From contig NZ_CADIKI010000024.1 in NCBI RefSeq assembly GCF_902859935.1, positions 62,001-126,000 of the forward strand: a stretch of DNA of 64,000 bases. The letters are read 5' to 3'. Origin of the DNA: Paraburkholderia fynbosensis (GTDB lineage: Bacteria; Pseudomonadota; Gammaproteobacteria; Burkholderiales; Burkholderiaceae). Under the pieces are notes generated by a model. That model was not told the origin of the DNA and did no database searches. It was given only the letters and a program-made list of their open reading frames with translations. The translations under genes and the position numbers were made by a program. Position 1 is the first letter of the stretch; each line of letters begins with the position of its first letter. Below are positions 15,068 to 23,428 of this stretch, in pieces.

Positions 15068-16893
15068 GCGTCCGCCTCCGGCTGGCTGGCGGCTGGATGC
15101 GCACCGCCCGCATATACCGCGGCCACGATTTCCGAGTGCACGACTTCTTCTACACCGCCGTCCATCGCAATGTGCCCCTGGTGCAGAACGACGATGCGTG
15201 AGCTGATCTGCTGCACGAAATCGAGGTCATGCTCGACCAGCAACAGACACATCCGATAGCGCGAGGACAGTTCGACGAAAATCTCGCCGATCTGCGTACG
15301 CTCCTGTTTCGTCAGGCCCGCCGTGGGTTCGTCCAGCAGCACCGTGCGCGGTTCGAGCGCAAGCACCATCGCCAGTTCAAGTGCCTGCTTCTGGCCGTGC
15401 GAAAGAAAGCGGCACTCGCGATCGAGAATCCGGTCGAGTCCTGTGAGCCGCAGCACGTCGAGGGTCGGCTGCGGCAGCGTGAGAACCGGGTCGCGCTGCC
15501 ATTTCGACGGCGGCGCCACCCGATAGCGCGCAACGCGCAACGCCTCGCCGACGCTGAGCGATTCGAATACCGTCGCGGTCTGGAATTTCCGGCCGACGCC
15601 AAGCGCCACGCAGTCGTATGGCGCAAGCGAGCGGATGTCCGCGCCGCCGATCTCGACTGTGCCGCCCGAGCGTTCCGCCCCGTCCGCAATGCAGCGCATC
15701 AGCGTGCTCTTGCCCGCGCCGTTCGGGCCGATCAGACTGAGCAGTTCTCCGGCGTGCGCGTCGAAGCTGATGTCGTCGAGCACCTTGAGGCTGCCGAAAT
15801 GCTTTCGCACGTGCTTGATCGAAAGCGCCGCTCGCGCGTCGTCCACCATGTCGCCGCCGCGCGGTGGCACGGCGACGAGCGTCACCGGCGCGGGTGCCGC
15901 ACGGCGGCGGCGCGGCAATGCCTGGCGCGCCGCGCCGGACACGAGCGGTGCAAGCCCGCGCGGCATCGCCACAATTACGACGACGAACGCCACGCCCACC
16001 AGCAGCGTCCAGACATAAGGCAGATTGCCGCTGAGATAGGCGCTGCCGACGTCGATCAGCATCGCGCCGACAATGGGCCCGATAAGCGATCCCCGGCCGC
16101 CGAGCGCGACCCAAATGACCAGTTCGGTGCCGAACACAAAACCGGCGTATTCCGGCGCCACCACCATCTGCACGCAGGCAAACAGAAAACCAGCGAACGC
16201 GGCGATGACCGCGCATACGTCCATCAGCCGCGACTTGTAGCGCGACACGTCGATGCCGAGATACTCGCAACGTGCCTCGTTTTCACGGATGGCCACCAGC
16301 AGTTGGCCCGCGTCGCTGCGCACGAACATCCACGCCACCACGGCCAGGACAATCAGCAATGCGCCCGCGATGACGAACCAGGCTTCGAGTGGAATATCGA
16401 AACTGTCGAAGCCGGACAGACCGCTGCTCGATCCGGTGAACTCACCGCCCGAATAGATGCACTGAACCAGCACGATCGGCAAGACAAGGGTGACGACCGA
16501 AGCGTAAAGCGGTGATGCCCCGTGATAAAACGCCAGCCAGCCAATCGCGCGCGACACGATCCAGGCGGCGGCGATGCCGGCAGCGAGCGCTGCCGCGGCA
16601 AGCGGGACCGAAAAACCGGCATGGGTAAAAACCAGACCAGCCGCGTAAGCGCCGATGCCAAAAAATGCCGACTGTCCGAATGTGAGGATGCCGGTATAGC
16701 CCCACAGCAGATCGACGGTCAACGCGACCGCCGCATACAGGAAAGCGCGAATCAGGTTGTTGACGAGGAAGGTCGGCAGCGTGACGCTGCACACGGCGAG
16801 AACGACGAGCGCAGCAACACCGATCGCGGCCGGTCTCTTCCACGGCGAAGCGATCGCGGCGCGAAACGACAAGGTGGAAGCGGGATCAGCCAC
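15064..16893 (-). CDS. Fused LivM permease - LivG ATPase
   Basis: A 609-residue fusion. Residues 1 to about 325 are a LivM-type permease with about nine hydrophobic segments and the conserved GYTGILTFGQSAFFGIGAYA loop; a Pro/Arg linker follows; residues from about 350 are a LivG ATPase with LIGPNGAGKSTLMR (Walker A, about 388), LSHGQKQALELAMVL (signature, about 498) and VLLDEPTAGL (Walker B). Such fusions are known in some proteobacterial HAAT systems. The start is a GTG overlapping the livH stop by eight bases. With LivF, LivH and LivK it forms a complete importer. Confidence 0.9.
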   Translation of the reverse strand: MADPASTLSFRAAIASPWKRPAAIGVAALVVLAVCSVTLPTFLVNNLIRAFLYAAVALTVDLLWGYTGILTFGQSAFFGIGAYAAGLVFTHAGFSVPLAAAALAAGIAAAWIVSRAIGWLAFYHGASPLYASVVTLVLPIVLVQCIYSGGEFTGSSSGLSGFDSFDIPLEAWFVIAGALLIVLAVVAWMFVRSDAGQLLVAIRENEARCEYLGIDVSRYKSRLMDVCAVIAAFAGFLFACVQMVVAPEYAGFVFGTELVIWVALGGRGSLIGPIVGAMLIDVGSAYLSGNLPYVWTLLVGVAFVVVIVAMPRGLAPLVSGAARQALPRRRRAAPAPVTLVAVPPRGGDMVDDARAALSIKHVRKHFGSLKVLDDISFDAHAGELLSLIGPNGAGKSTLMRCIADGAERSGGTVEIGGADIRSLAPYDCVALGVGRKFQTATVFESLSVGEALRVARYRVAPPSKWQRDPVLTLPQPTLDVLRLTGLDRILDRECRFLSHGQKQALELAMVLALEPRTVLLDEPTAGLTKQERTQIGEIFVELSSRYRMCLLLVEHDLDFVQQISSRIVVLHQGHIAMDGGVEEVVHSEIVAAVYAGGAHPAASQPEADA

Positions 16894-17722
16894 GTGCGAA
16901 GCCCTCCGGTCGAACGCGCAGTAACAAGGCCGCCAGTACCGCGATTGTCAGACCGCCGAGCACGGGATTGACGAAGGTGCTAACCAGCACCTGCGCGCCG
17001 CCGAGCACCACGCTGGCCACCGCAAGACTGACCAGCGACGAACCGGACACCAGCACCAGCATGAACGCGCCGACGATCCAGGGAACGCCCATGTTCGGAT
17101 CGACGCTCGCAAGCGGCGTAATCAGACAGCCCGCAGCCGACGCGAGCGCCGCGCCGGTGCAGAAGGTCATGAAACGCACTCGCGAACTGCTGATGCCGAG
17201 CCCGCGTGCGAGCGCTTCGTTCATGATCACCGCCCGCGTCTGCAAGCCGAGCCGCGTGCCGTTGAGCAGCCAGCCGAGCGCGAGCGCAACCAGCATGGCC
17301 ACCCCGACCAGAATCAGCCGGTAGGCGGAGTACTGAATACCGGCGAACGAGATCGCACCGTTCACCGGACTGGCGACCATCTGCACGCCGCGGCCGAACG
17401 CCAGCGTGATCAGTTGCCCGACGATGATGCCCAGACCCCAGGTCGCCAGAATCGCGTCGAGCGGGCGCGCGTACAAGGGACGAACGATGAACCGCTCGAC
17501 CGCCATCCCCGCCACGAAGCCGACCGCGAGCGCGCACGGCACACTCCACCACCAGTTCAGACCGGCGTGCCCGACGAGCACGCTCGCATAGCCGCCCGCC
17601 GTCAGAAACGCTCCATGCGAGAAGTTGATGATCTTCATCACACCGAAGACCATCAGCAACCCCGCCGAAACGATGAACAGGATGGCCGCCGTAGTGACGA
17701 CATCAAGCCCGAGGTTCAGCAT
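16886..17722 (-). CDS. LivH-type ABC transporter permease
   Basis: A 278-residue membrane protein with eight or so hydrophobic segments and LivH landmarks: VFGVMKIINFSHGAFLTAGGYA near the N-terminus and an EALARGLGISSSRVRF cytoplasmic loop. The ATG at 17722 is preferred to the GTG at 17731, since GGAG sits eight bases before it. It follows the binding-protein gene by about 20 bp and partners with the fused LivMG protein in the inner membrane. Confidence 0.9.
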   Translation of the reverse strand: MLNLGLDVVTTAAILFIVSAGLLMVFGVMKIINFSHGAFLTAGGYASVLVGHAGLNWWWSVPCALAVGFVAGMAVERFIVRPLYARPLDAILATWGLGIIVGQLITLAFGRGVQMVASPVNGAISFAGIQYSAYRLILVGVAMLVALALGWLLNGTRLGLQTRAVIMNEALARGLGISSSRVRFMTFCTGAALASAAGCLITPLASVDPNMGVPWIVGAFMLVLVSGSSLVSLAVASVVLGGAQVLVSTFVNPVLGGLTIAVLAALLLRVRPEGFARG

Positions 17723-17744
17723 GACCAGCACTCCATAGTGCGTT

Positions 17745-18932
17745 TTACTTCAAGGCAGGACACTGCGCGCCCGGATCGACGTTGCGGAACGATTCGATCA
17801 CCTTCACCGAGCCGTCCGCCTGCACCTGGCCCAGATACATCGTGAGCGGCGTATGACGTTGTTTGTCCATCTGGATATGGCCACGCGGGCCGTCGAACGA
17901 AACCTGAGCGAGCGCCGGAATCACCTTCGCCGTGTCGACCGAACCGGCTTTCTCCACGGCGGCCTTGTACAGGTAGATCGCCTCGTACTCCGGCACCGAT
18001 AGATCGTTCGGCGTCTTCAGATCCGCACCGAAGCGTTTTTGCATCGCGGCGAGAAACGCGTGGTTCGCCGGGGTATCGATGTTGGTCACATACGAACCGG
18101 AGATGTAGATGCCCTGTGCATCCGCGCCCATGCTCTTAGCGGTGCCCTCGTCGACGGCGAGGTTGCCGTAGGGAACCCTCACGCCCGCCGCGCGCAGTTG
18201 CTTGGTCAGAGTGACGTTCGGCGCGCCGCCGGCTGTCGACGTGATGATCGCGTCAGGCTTGGCCGCCTGCAGCTTGCTGATGATGGAAGTCCAGTCAGAA
18301 CCGTCCATCGGCAGATACTCATTGCCGACCACCTTGCCGCCGTGCTTCTCGATGTAGGTCTTCGTGAAGTCGAGCATGCCGCGGCCGAACGCGTAGTCGC
18401 TGCCAATCAGGAAGAACGTTTTCGCCTTTTGCTGCTTCATGAAGTAATCGACGATCGGCGCAACCTGCTGGTCAGGCACCCACGCATCGACGTACATATA
18501 ACGGTTGCAGGAGCGCCCTTCATAAAACGACGTGTAAATGAACGGGACTTTGCCGCGCGTGACGATCGGCAAGCCTGCGTTGCGCGCGGCACTCGTTTCC
18601 ATCGAGATGAGCGCGTTGACCTTCTTTTCGAAGATCAGCGAATCGAACGCCTTTTGCGCACCCGCTGCGCCGCTACCGTCATCGGCCACTTCGAGGGCGA
18701 CCTGACGCCCCAGAATGCCGCCTTTCGCATTGATCTCGTCAACAGCCAGTTGCGCCGCCTGAACCACCGACGGGGCAACCACGCTATTCGCGCCGCTCAG
18801 ACCCACGGGCACGCCGATCCTGATCGGATCGGCAGCGATGGCGGCATGGCTTGCCATCGCGAGAGAAACCAGCAGAACGGATGCCAGGCAGCGTGAGCGG
18901 CCGGCAGTCAGAAGGGAAGAGATTCTTTTCAT
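17745..18932 (-). CDS. LivK-type periplasmic substrate-binding protein
   Basis: A 395-residue HAAT-family binding protein with a signal peptide (MKRISSLLTAG...LAMASHAAIAA), then the type I periplasmic fold: IRIGVPVGLSGANSVVAPS, AVDEINAKGGILGRQVALEVADDG, FFLIGSDYAFGRGMLDFTK. The ATG at 18932 is preferred over an upstream TTG because AAGGAG fits it better. The FLIGSDYAFG and YLPMDGSDWTSIISKLQ blocks resemble amide/urea binders of the AmiC/UrtA branch more than LivJ. It likely captures an amide-like substrate; identity unknown. Confidence 0.85.
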   Translation of the reverse strand: MKRISSLLTAGRSRCLASVLLVSLAMASHAAIAADPIRIGVPVGLSGANSVVAPSVVQAAQLAVDEINAKGGILGRQVALEVADDGSGAAGAQKAFDSLIFEKKVNALISMETSAARNAGLPIVTRGKVPFIYTSFYEGRSCNRYMYVDAWVPDQQVAPIVDYFMKQQKAKTFFLIGSDYAFGRGMLDFTKTYIEKHGGKVVGNEYLPMDGSDWTSIISKLQAAKPDAIITSTAGGAPNVTLTKQLRAAGVRVPYGNLAVDEGTAKSMGADAQGIYISGSYVTNIDTPANHAFLAAMQKRFGADLKTPNDLSVPEYEAIYLYKAAVEKAGSVDTAKVIPALAQVSFDGPRGHIQMDKQRHTPLTMYLGQVQADGSVKVIESFRNVDPGAQCPALK

Positions 18933-18992
18933 TATCGGCAAGGCTCCTTGGTGTTTTATCGAATCGACTTACGTGACGCAGCGTCTCGGCAG

Positions 18993-19763
18993 TTAGAGCT
19001 GCACCCCGCGCGTGAGCGCGCCATCCACTACGAGATTCGCCCCGCTCACGAAGCTCGCTGCGGGACTCGCGACGAACGCGACCGCATTCGCGATCTCCTG
19101 TGGGCGGGCCATGCGTCCGCTCGGATTCAACGCGAGTGCTTCCGCGAACAGCTTCGGATCGTTGTGTTCGATGTGATCCCACACACCGCCTTCGAAATAG
19201 ACGTTGCCAGGCGACACGGCGTTTGCCCGGATGCCCTTCGGCGCGAGCTGGTAAGCGAGGCCCTGCATGTAGTGGATGAGCGCCGCCTTGAAGGTCCCGT
19301 AAGGGCCGGCGGCAAAGTCGATCTCACGACCGGACACGCTCGATATCGCGATGATCGAGGCGGACTTGCTGGTTTCGAGAAACGGCAGCGCGGCGTCGAC
19401 CAGGTTGACCGTACCCATCAAGTCGGTTTCGAACTCCTTGCGCCACGATTCAGGATCGTTGCCGATCGACAGCGCGCTCACATTGGCGACCACGATGTCG
19501 ATGCCGCCCAGTTGCGCGGCAGCGTCGCGTGTCCAGGCTTGTAACGCTGGACCATTCGAAACGTCGACGGGCGCGCCCCATACCTTGACCGCGCCACCCG
19601 TGGCCTGCACGATGTCGGCCACCGTTTGCTCGACGGTGACACGATCACGCGCGCACAGTGCGACGTCCGCGCCTTCGGCTGCCAGCGTGTGCGCGATGGC
19701 GCGGCCGATACCCTTGGTGCCGCCGGTTACAAGTGCCTTCAAACCCTTGAGTTTCAAATCCAT
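18993..19763 (-). CDS. Short-chain dehydrogenase/reductase
   Basis: A 256-residue classical SDR: cofactor motif TGGTKGIGRAIA (about 14-25), NNAG equivalent VVANVSALS, and the catalytic Ser-Tyr-Lys as AISSVSGREID and YGTFK (about 140-160). The Asn-Val-Ser in place of NNAG is unusual. It lies between formamidase and the second transporter within the amide array (12 bp after the former, 60 bp before the latter), so it may process the carbon part of an imported amide. Substrate unknown. Confidence 0.85.
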   Translation of the reverse strand: MDLKLKGLKALVTGGTKGIGRAIAHTLAAEGADVALCARDRVTVEQTVADIVQATGGAVKVWGAPVDVSNGPALQAWTRDAAAQLGGIDIVVANVSALSIGNDPESWRKEFETDLMGTVNLVDAALPFLETSKSASIIAISSVSGREIDFAAGPYGTFKAALIHYMQGLAYQLAPKGIRANAVSPGNVYFEGGVWDHIEHNDPKLFAEALALNPSGRMARPQEIANAVAFVASPAASFVSGANLVVDGALTRGVQL

Positions 19764-19775
19764 GATGGCGTCTCC

Positions 19776-20774
19776 TCAGGCAGCCGGTGCGAGATATTTC
19801 TTGCTGATCGCCGCGCCGACCGAATACTTGGGATCGACGAAATTGCCGAGCCGCACCTTGCCGCACTGGCTGAGCATCATGTAGGCATCCCAGCGGTCGA
19901 AGCCGTATTCTTTTTCCATCCACAGCACCAGTTCGTGGTATGCGATACGCGTTGCGTCCTCAAGCGGGCGCGCACTGCCGATCGCCATCAGCAGCTCATC
20001 GGTTTCGAGGCGCGGCCATTCGATATGCCAGCCCTTGATCAGATCGACGTGAATCGTGGTCGTGCTGGAGAATTCGACGGCGGTGCCGCACACTTCGCCG
20101 TCGCCCTGGCAGGCGTGCGCGTCGCCGATAAAGAGCCGCGCACCGGTGGAGCGCACCGGCAGATAGGTGATGCTGCCCGGCCCCATGTCGGGCACGTCCA
20201 TATTGCCGCCGTGGTTGTCCGGCGTGAGCGAATTGATCGAGTCGATTTCTGGCGACAGGCTCAGCGTGCCAATATGCGGCTTGTACGGCAGCGTAACGCG
20301 CTTGCTCCAGTAGACGCCTTCTTCGTCCACATCGATCTTGCGGGTAATCTCGGGCAGCGGCTCATTAAGCGTTGCGGTGTATTCCGTACCGGTCAGCGCG
20401 CCGAAGCGCGGAATCAGGCAGCAGGTGCCGCGGGGATTGTCGCCGCGCGGCAGCATCGACTCGATATACACCGCAACCACGTCGCCCTTCTCCGCGCCTT
20501 CGATCATGATCGGGCCGCTTTGCGGATTCAGGAATGGCACCCGCAGCTTCTGGCTGGGCAGATCCTGTTCCGTGAGGATCTTGCCGTCAAAGGCATCGCG
20601 CGTCTGAACCACCACCCGGTCGCCCGGCGCAATGCTCATCACTGGCGCAGAGTACGGTCCGATGGTGTAGTGAAATGTGCCTTGACGGGATTCACTGAGT
20701 TCGTGCGTTTCGCGAACCTGGCCGCGTGCGACGCCGCGCGTATGCATGATCGATTGTTCTAGCCATTTCATCAT
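19776..20774 (-). CDS. fmdA: Formamidase/acetamidase
   Basis: A 332-residue acetamidase/formamidase family enzyme, which hydrolyses formamide or short aliphatic amides to ammonia and the acid in the cytosol. Family features: GDRVVVQTRDAFDGKI, PFLNPQSGPIMIEGAEKGDVVAVYI, DNHGGNMDVPDMGPGSITYLPV (shown in part) and IGDAHACQGDGEVCGTAVE. The double ATG at 20774/20771 follows AGGA at a proper distance; the upstream TTG is rejected. It directly follows urtE, as in fmd operons of Methylophilus in which formamidase accompanies a short-chain amide/urea transporter. Confidence 0.88.
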   Translation of the reverse strand: MMKWLEQSIMHTRGVARGQVRETHELSESRQGTFHYTIGPYSAPVMSIAPGDRVVVQTRDAFDGKILTEQDLPSQKLRVPFLNPQSGPIMIEGAEKGDVVAVYIESMLPRGDNPRGTCCLIPRFGALTGTEYTATLNEPLPEITRKIDVDEEGVYWSKRVTLPYKPHIGTLSLSPEIDSINSLTPDNHGGNMDVPDMGPGSITYLPVRSTGARLFIGDAHACQGDGEVCGTAVEFSSTTTIHVDLIKGWHIEWPRLETDELLMAIGSARPLEDATRIAYHELVLWMEKEYGFDRWDAYMMLSQCGKVRLGNFVDPKYSVGAAISKKYLAPAA

Positions 20775-20832
20775 GGGGTTCCTGCTCAAATGTGGGTTGT
20801 CGACGTGAACCGGCGCCTGACTGGGCGCCGCA

Positions 20833-21537
20833 TCACACTGAAACTAGCGCTCTGACGTTATTGGCTTCCATCTGGTCTCCAGGCCCTGCCGACACGACCT
20901 GGCCTCGCACCAGCACGACATAGTCGTCGGCTACCGCCTGCGCGAAATCGAAAAATTGCTCCACCAGCAGGATCGACAGCGATCCTTTCAGCGAACGGAT
21001 CACCGCCTCGATCTCCATCACGATCGACGGCTGGATGCCCTCGGTCGGCTCGTCGAGAATCAGCAGCTTCGGATTCGTCAGAAGCGCCCGGCCAATCGCA
21101 AGCTGTTGCTGCTGTCCGCCGGACAGATTTCCTGCGATGCGCCGGCGCATCGTCCTCAGCACAGGAAAGGTGTGAAAGACATCGTCGAAAGAAAATTGCT
21201 TGCCCTTGGCGGTCTGATTGCGTTCGCCCGCGTAGGCACCGATACGCAGGTTTTCTTCGACGCTGAGCTGCGGAAAAATCTCGCGTCCTTGCGGTACGTA
21301 GCCGAGACCCGCCAGCGCGCGCCGGTGCGACGGCGTGCGCGCGAGCGGCTGACCCGCCAGTTCGATTTCGCCGCCTTTGACCGGCAGCAACCCGACGAGA
21401 CACTTCAGCAGGGTCGTCTTGCCCACGCCATTCCGGCCGAGTACGACGGTGCAGGCACCGTCGGCCACATTCAGCGACACATCGCGCAACGTGTGGCTGC
21501 TGCCGTAAAACTGGTTGAGTGCGGAAATCTTGAGCAT
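20833..21537 (-). CDS. urtE: Urea/amide ABC transporter ATPase UrtE
   Basis: A 234-residue ATPase with VLGRNGVGKTTLLKCLVGL (Walker A, about 33-51), LSGGQQQQLAIGRALLT (signature) and LLILDEPTEGIQPSI (Walker B). GRNGVGKTTLLK and the DEPTEGIQPSIVMEIEAVI block are typical of UrtE/FmdF. It starts 2 bp after urtD. With UrtD it powers uptake of urea and short-chain amides. Confidence 0.88.
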   Translation of the reverse strand: MLKISALNQFYGSSHTLRDVSLNVADGACTVVLGRNGVGKTTLLKCLVGLLPVKGGEIELAGQPLARTPSHRRALAGLGYVPQGREIFPQLSVEENLRIGAYAGERNQTAKGKQFSFDDVFHTFPVLRTMRRRIAGNLSGGQQQQLAIGRALLTNPKLLILDEPTEGIQPSIVMEIEAVIRSLKGSLSILLVEQFFDFAQAVADDYVVLVRGQVVSAGPGDQMEANNVRALVSV

Positions 21538-21539
21538 GT

Positions 21540-22295
21540 CTACCGTCCCAGATAAACCTGAATCACGCGTGGATCATTGCGCACGCTCTCCATCGATCCC
21601 TCGCCCAGCAGCTTTCCTTCATGCAACACGCTGACGAGGTCCGCGATCTCGCCGACAAAATCCATGTCGTGTTCGATCACCACCACCGCCCGATCGGGCG
21701 ACCTGAGCCGCGCGATCAGTTCGGCGGTGCGTGCGGTTTCGTGGTCGGTCATGCCGGCAACCGGTTCGTCGAGCAGGATCACCTGCGGATCGGCGACAAG
21801 CAGCATGCCGATTTCGAGCCACTGCTTCTGGCCGTGCGACAGCGTGCCGGCCAACCGGGGCCCTTCATGCTCGAGACCGATCGTCTCGAGCACTTCGTCG
21901 ATGCGCCGGTTCTGCTGGGCGCCGAGGCGCGAGCGAACCATCGCCGCATAGCCGCGACCGTTGCGAATCGCCAGTTCGAGGTTTTCGCGAACCCGCAGCG
22001 CTTCAAACACGCTTGGCTTCTGGAACTTGCGGCCAATGCCCAGGCGCGCGATGGACGCTTCGTCGAGCGTCGCGAGATTCGTGACCTTGTTGAGAAAAAC
22101 TTCACCGGATGCCGGCCGGGTCTTTCCCGTGATGACGTCCATCAAGGTCGTCTTGCCCGCACCGTTCGGGCCGATGATGGCACGAATCTCGCCGTATCGA
22201 AATTCCATCGACAGATTCGTGATGGCCGCGAATCCGGAGAACGTGACAGACAGGCCGCTGATGTAGACGGCGGTGGCCCGTTGTGGCAGGTTCAT
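21540..22295 (-). CDS. urtD: Urea/amide ABC transporter ATPase UrtD
   Basis: A 251-residue ATPase: IIGPNGAGKTTLMDVITGKT (Walker A, about 39-58), FQKPSVFEALRVRENLELAI, LSHGQKQWLEIGMLL (signature) and VILLDEPVAGMTDHE (Walker B). KTRPASGEVFL and DEPVAGMTD are UrtD hallmarks. Its ATG overlaps the urtC stop by four bases. An N-terminal extension of about 10 residues precedes the ABC fold. Confidence 0.9.
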   Translation of the reverse strand: MNLPQRATAVYISGLSVTFSGFAAITNLSMEFRYGEIRAIIGPNGAGKTTLMDVITGKTRPASGEVFLNKVTNLATLDEASIARLGIGRKFQKPSVFEALRVRENLELAIRNGRGYAAMVRSRLGAQQNRRIDEVLETIGLEHEGPRLAGTLSHGQKQWLEIGMLLVADPQVILLDEPVAGMTDHETARTAELIARLRSPDRAVVVIEHDMDFVGEIADLVSVLHEGKLLGEGSMESVRNDPRVIQVYLGR

Positions 22296-23428
22296 TGCCG
22301 GCCCCCCTTATTTTCGGGGCCGGCAGCCTTCAGCGCCCCCCACAGACCATTGCTGAGGTACACGACAATCACCAGCGTCACGCCGGCAAGAATGAACGGC
22401 CACAGCGCCGGCAGTTGCGCCGTCAGCCAGAACTTGAGTCCGTTGACCACGATAGCGCCGACGATCGCGCCGATGAGCGTGCCGCGCCCACCGATGGCCA
22501 CCCACACGGCGATCTCGACGGACAGTTGCGGCGACACGATAGTCGGGTTGACGATGCCGACCTGCGGCACATACAGCATCCCGGCAAACGCCGCGAGCAC
22601 CGCCGAGAGACACCACGCGAAGAGCTTCAGCGTATGCGTGCGGTAACCGAGAAAGCGCATCCTCGCTTCGTCGTCGCGCACCGCGATTAGCGCCCTGCCG
22701 AAACTGGAGCGGGCGAGAAAGCGCACGCCGACATAGGCCGCCACCAGCAGCAGGCATGAACACACAGCGAGGCCGATCTGCGTGGGGGTATCGGCAAGCT
22801 TATGGCCCGCGAGGCTCGTGAAACCGGTCATGCCGTTGTTACCGCCGAGGCCCACGTCGTTGATGAACAACAGCAGCATCAGCGCATAAGTGAGCGCCTG
22901 AGTGATGATCGACAGATACACGCCATTGATGCGCGAGCGAAACGTGACGAAGCCGAACGCGCCCCCGACCAGCACGGTGACGATGATCGTGACGATGATC
23001 GTCACATCGAGCCGCGAGAGGATCTTCCATACCGGAGGAAAGTCGCTCGCCCCCATGTATTGCAGGAAGTCCGGCAATACGTTCGTATCGGCATAGGCGC
23101 CGTTCAGCAGATAGATGGCCATCATATAGCCGCCTATTCCGAAGAAGATGCCGTGCCCGAGGCTCAGGATGCCCGCATAACCCCATACCAGATCGAGCGC
23201 CAGCGCGAGCAGCGCGAAGCACATGACCTGTCCGATCAGGTTGATGCCGAACAGCGACAGATGCAGCGCGTTTGACTCCGGAATCACAAAATAGGCAAAG
23301 GGCAGATAGAGCGCCAGCAGGACCAGCACCGGCACGATGCCGACCTCCACGGACTGGCCCATCCATTTCGTTGCGAACGCCGACAAGGTCAATCTCCTGC
23401 TGGTACGCGGATCGGGAAACGTATTCAT
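22292..23428 (-). CDS. urtC: Urea/amide ABC transporter permease UrtC
   Basis: A 378-residue LivM-type permease. UrtC features are YVIPESNALHLSLFGINLIGQ near the N-terminus, WGYAGILSLGHGIFFGIGGYMM and a long periplasmic insertion including PDFLQYMGASDFPPVW. About ten hydrophobic segments. The start at 23428 (MNTFPDPRTSRRL) overlaps the urtB stop by four bases; a much longer upstream frame is only the antisense of urtB. The C-terminus ends in a charged tail (PENKGGRQ). Confidence 0.9.
   Translation of the reverse strand: MNTFPDPRTSRRLTLSAFATKWMGQSVEVGIVPVLVLLALYLPFAYFVIPESNALHLSLFGINLIGQVMCFALLALALDLVWGYAGILSLGHGIFFGIGGYMMAIYLLNGAYADTNVLPDFLQYMGASDFPPVWKILSRLDVTIIVTIIVTVLVGGAFGFVTFRSRINGVYLSIITQALTYALMLLLFINDVGLGGNNGMTGFTSLAGHKLADTPTQIGLAVCSCLLLVAAYVGVRFLARSSFGRALIAVRDDEARMRFLGYRTHTLKLFAWCLSAVLAAFAGMLYVPQVGIVNPTIVSPQLSVEIAVWVAIGGRGTLIGAIVGAIVVNGLKFWLTAQLPALWPFILAGVTLVIVVYLSNGLWGALKAAGPENKGGRQ

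Noticed and set aside
15229..16515. 428-codon plus-strand open frame opposite livMG
   Set aside because: Antisense of a clear permease-ATPase fusion, with Arg/His-rich composition typical of a shadow frame.
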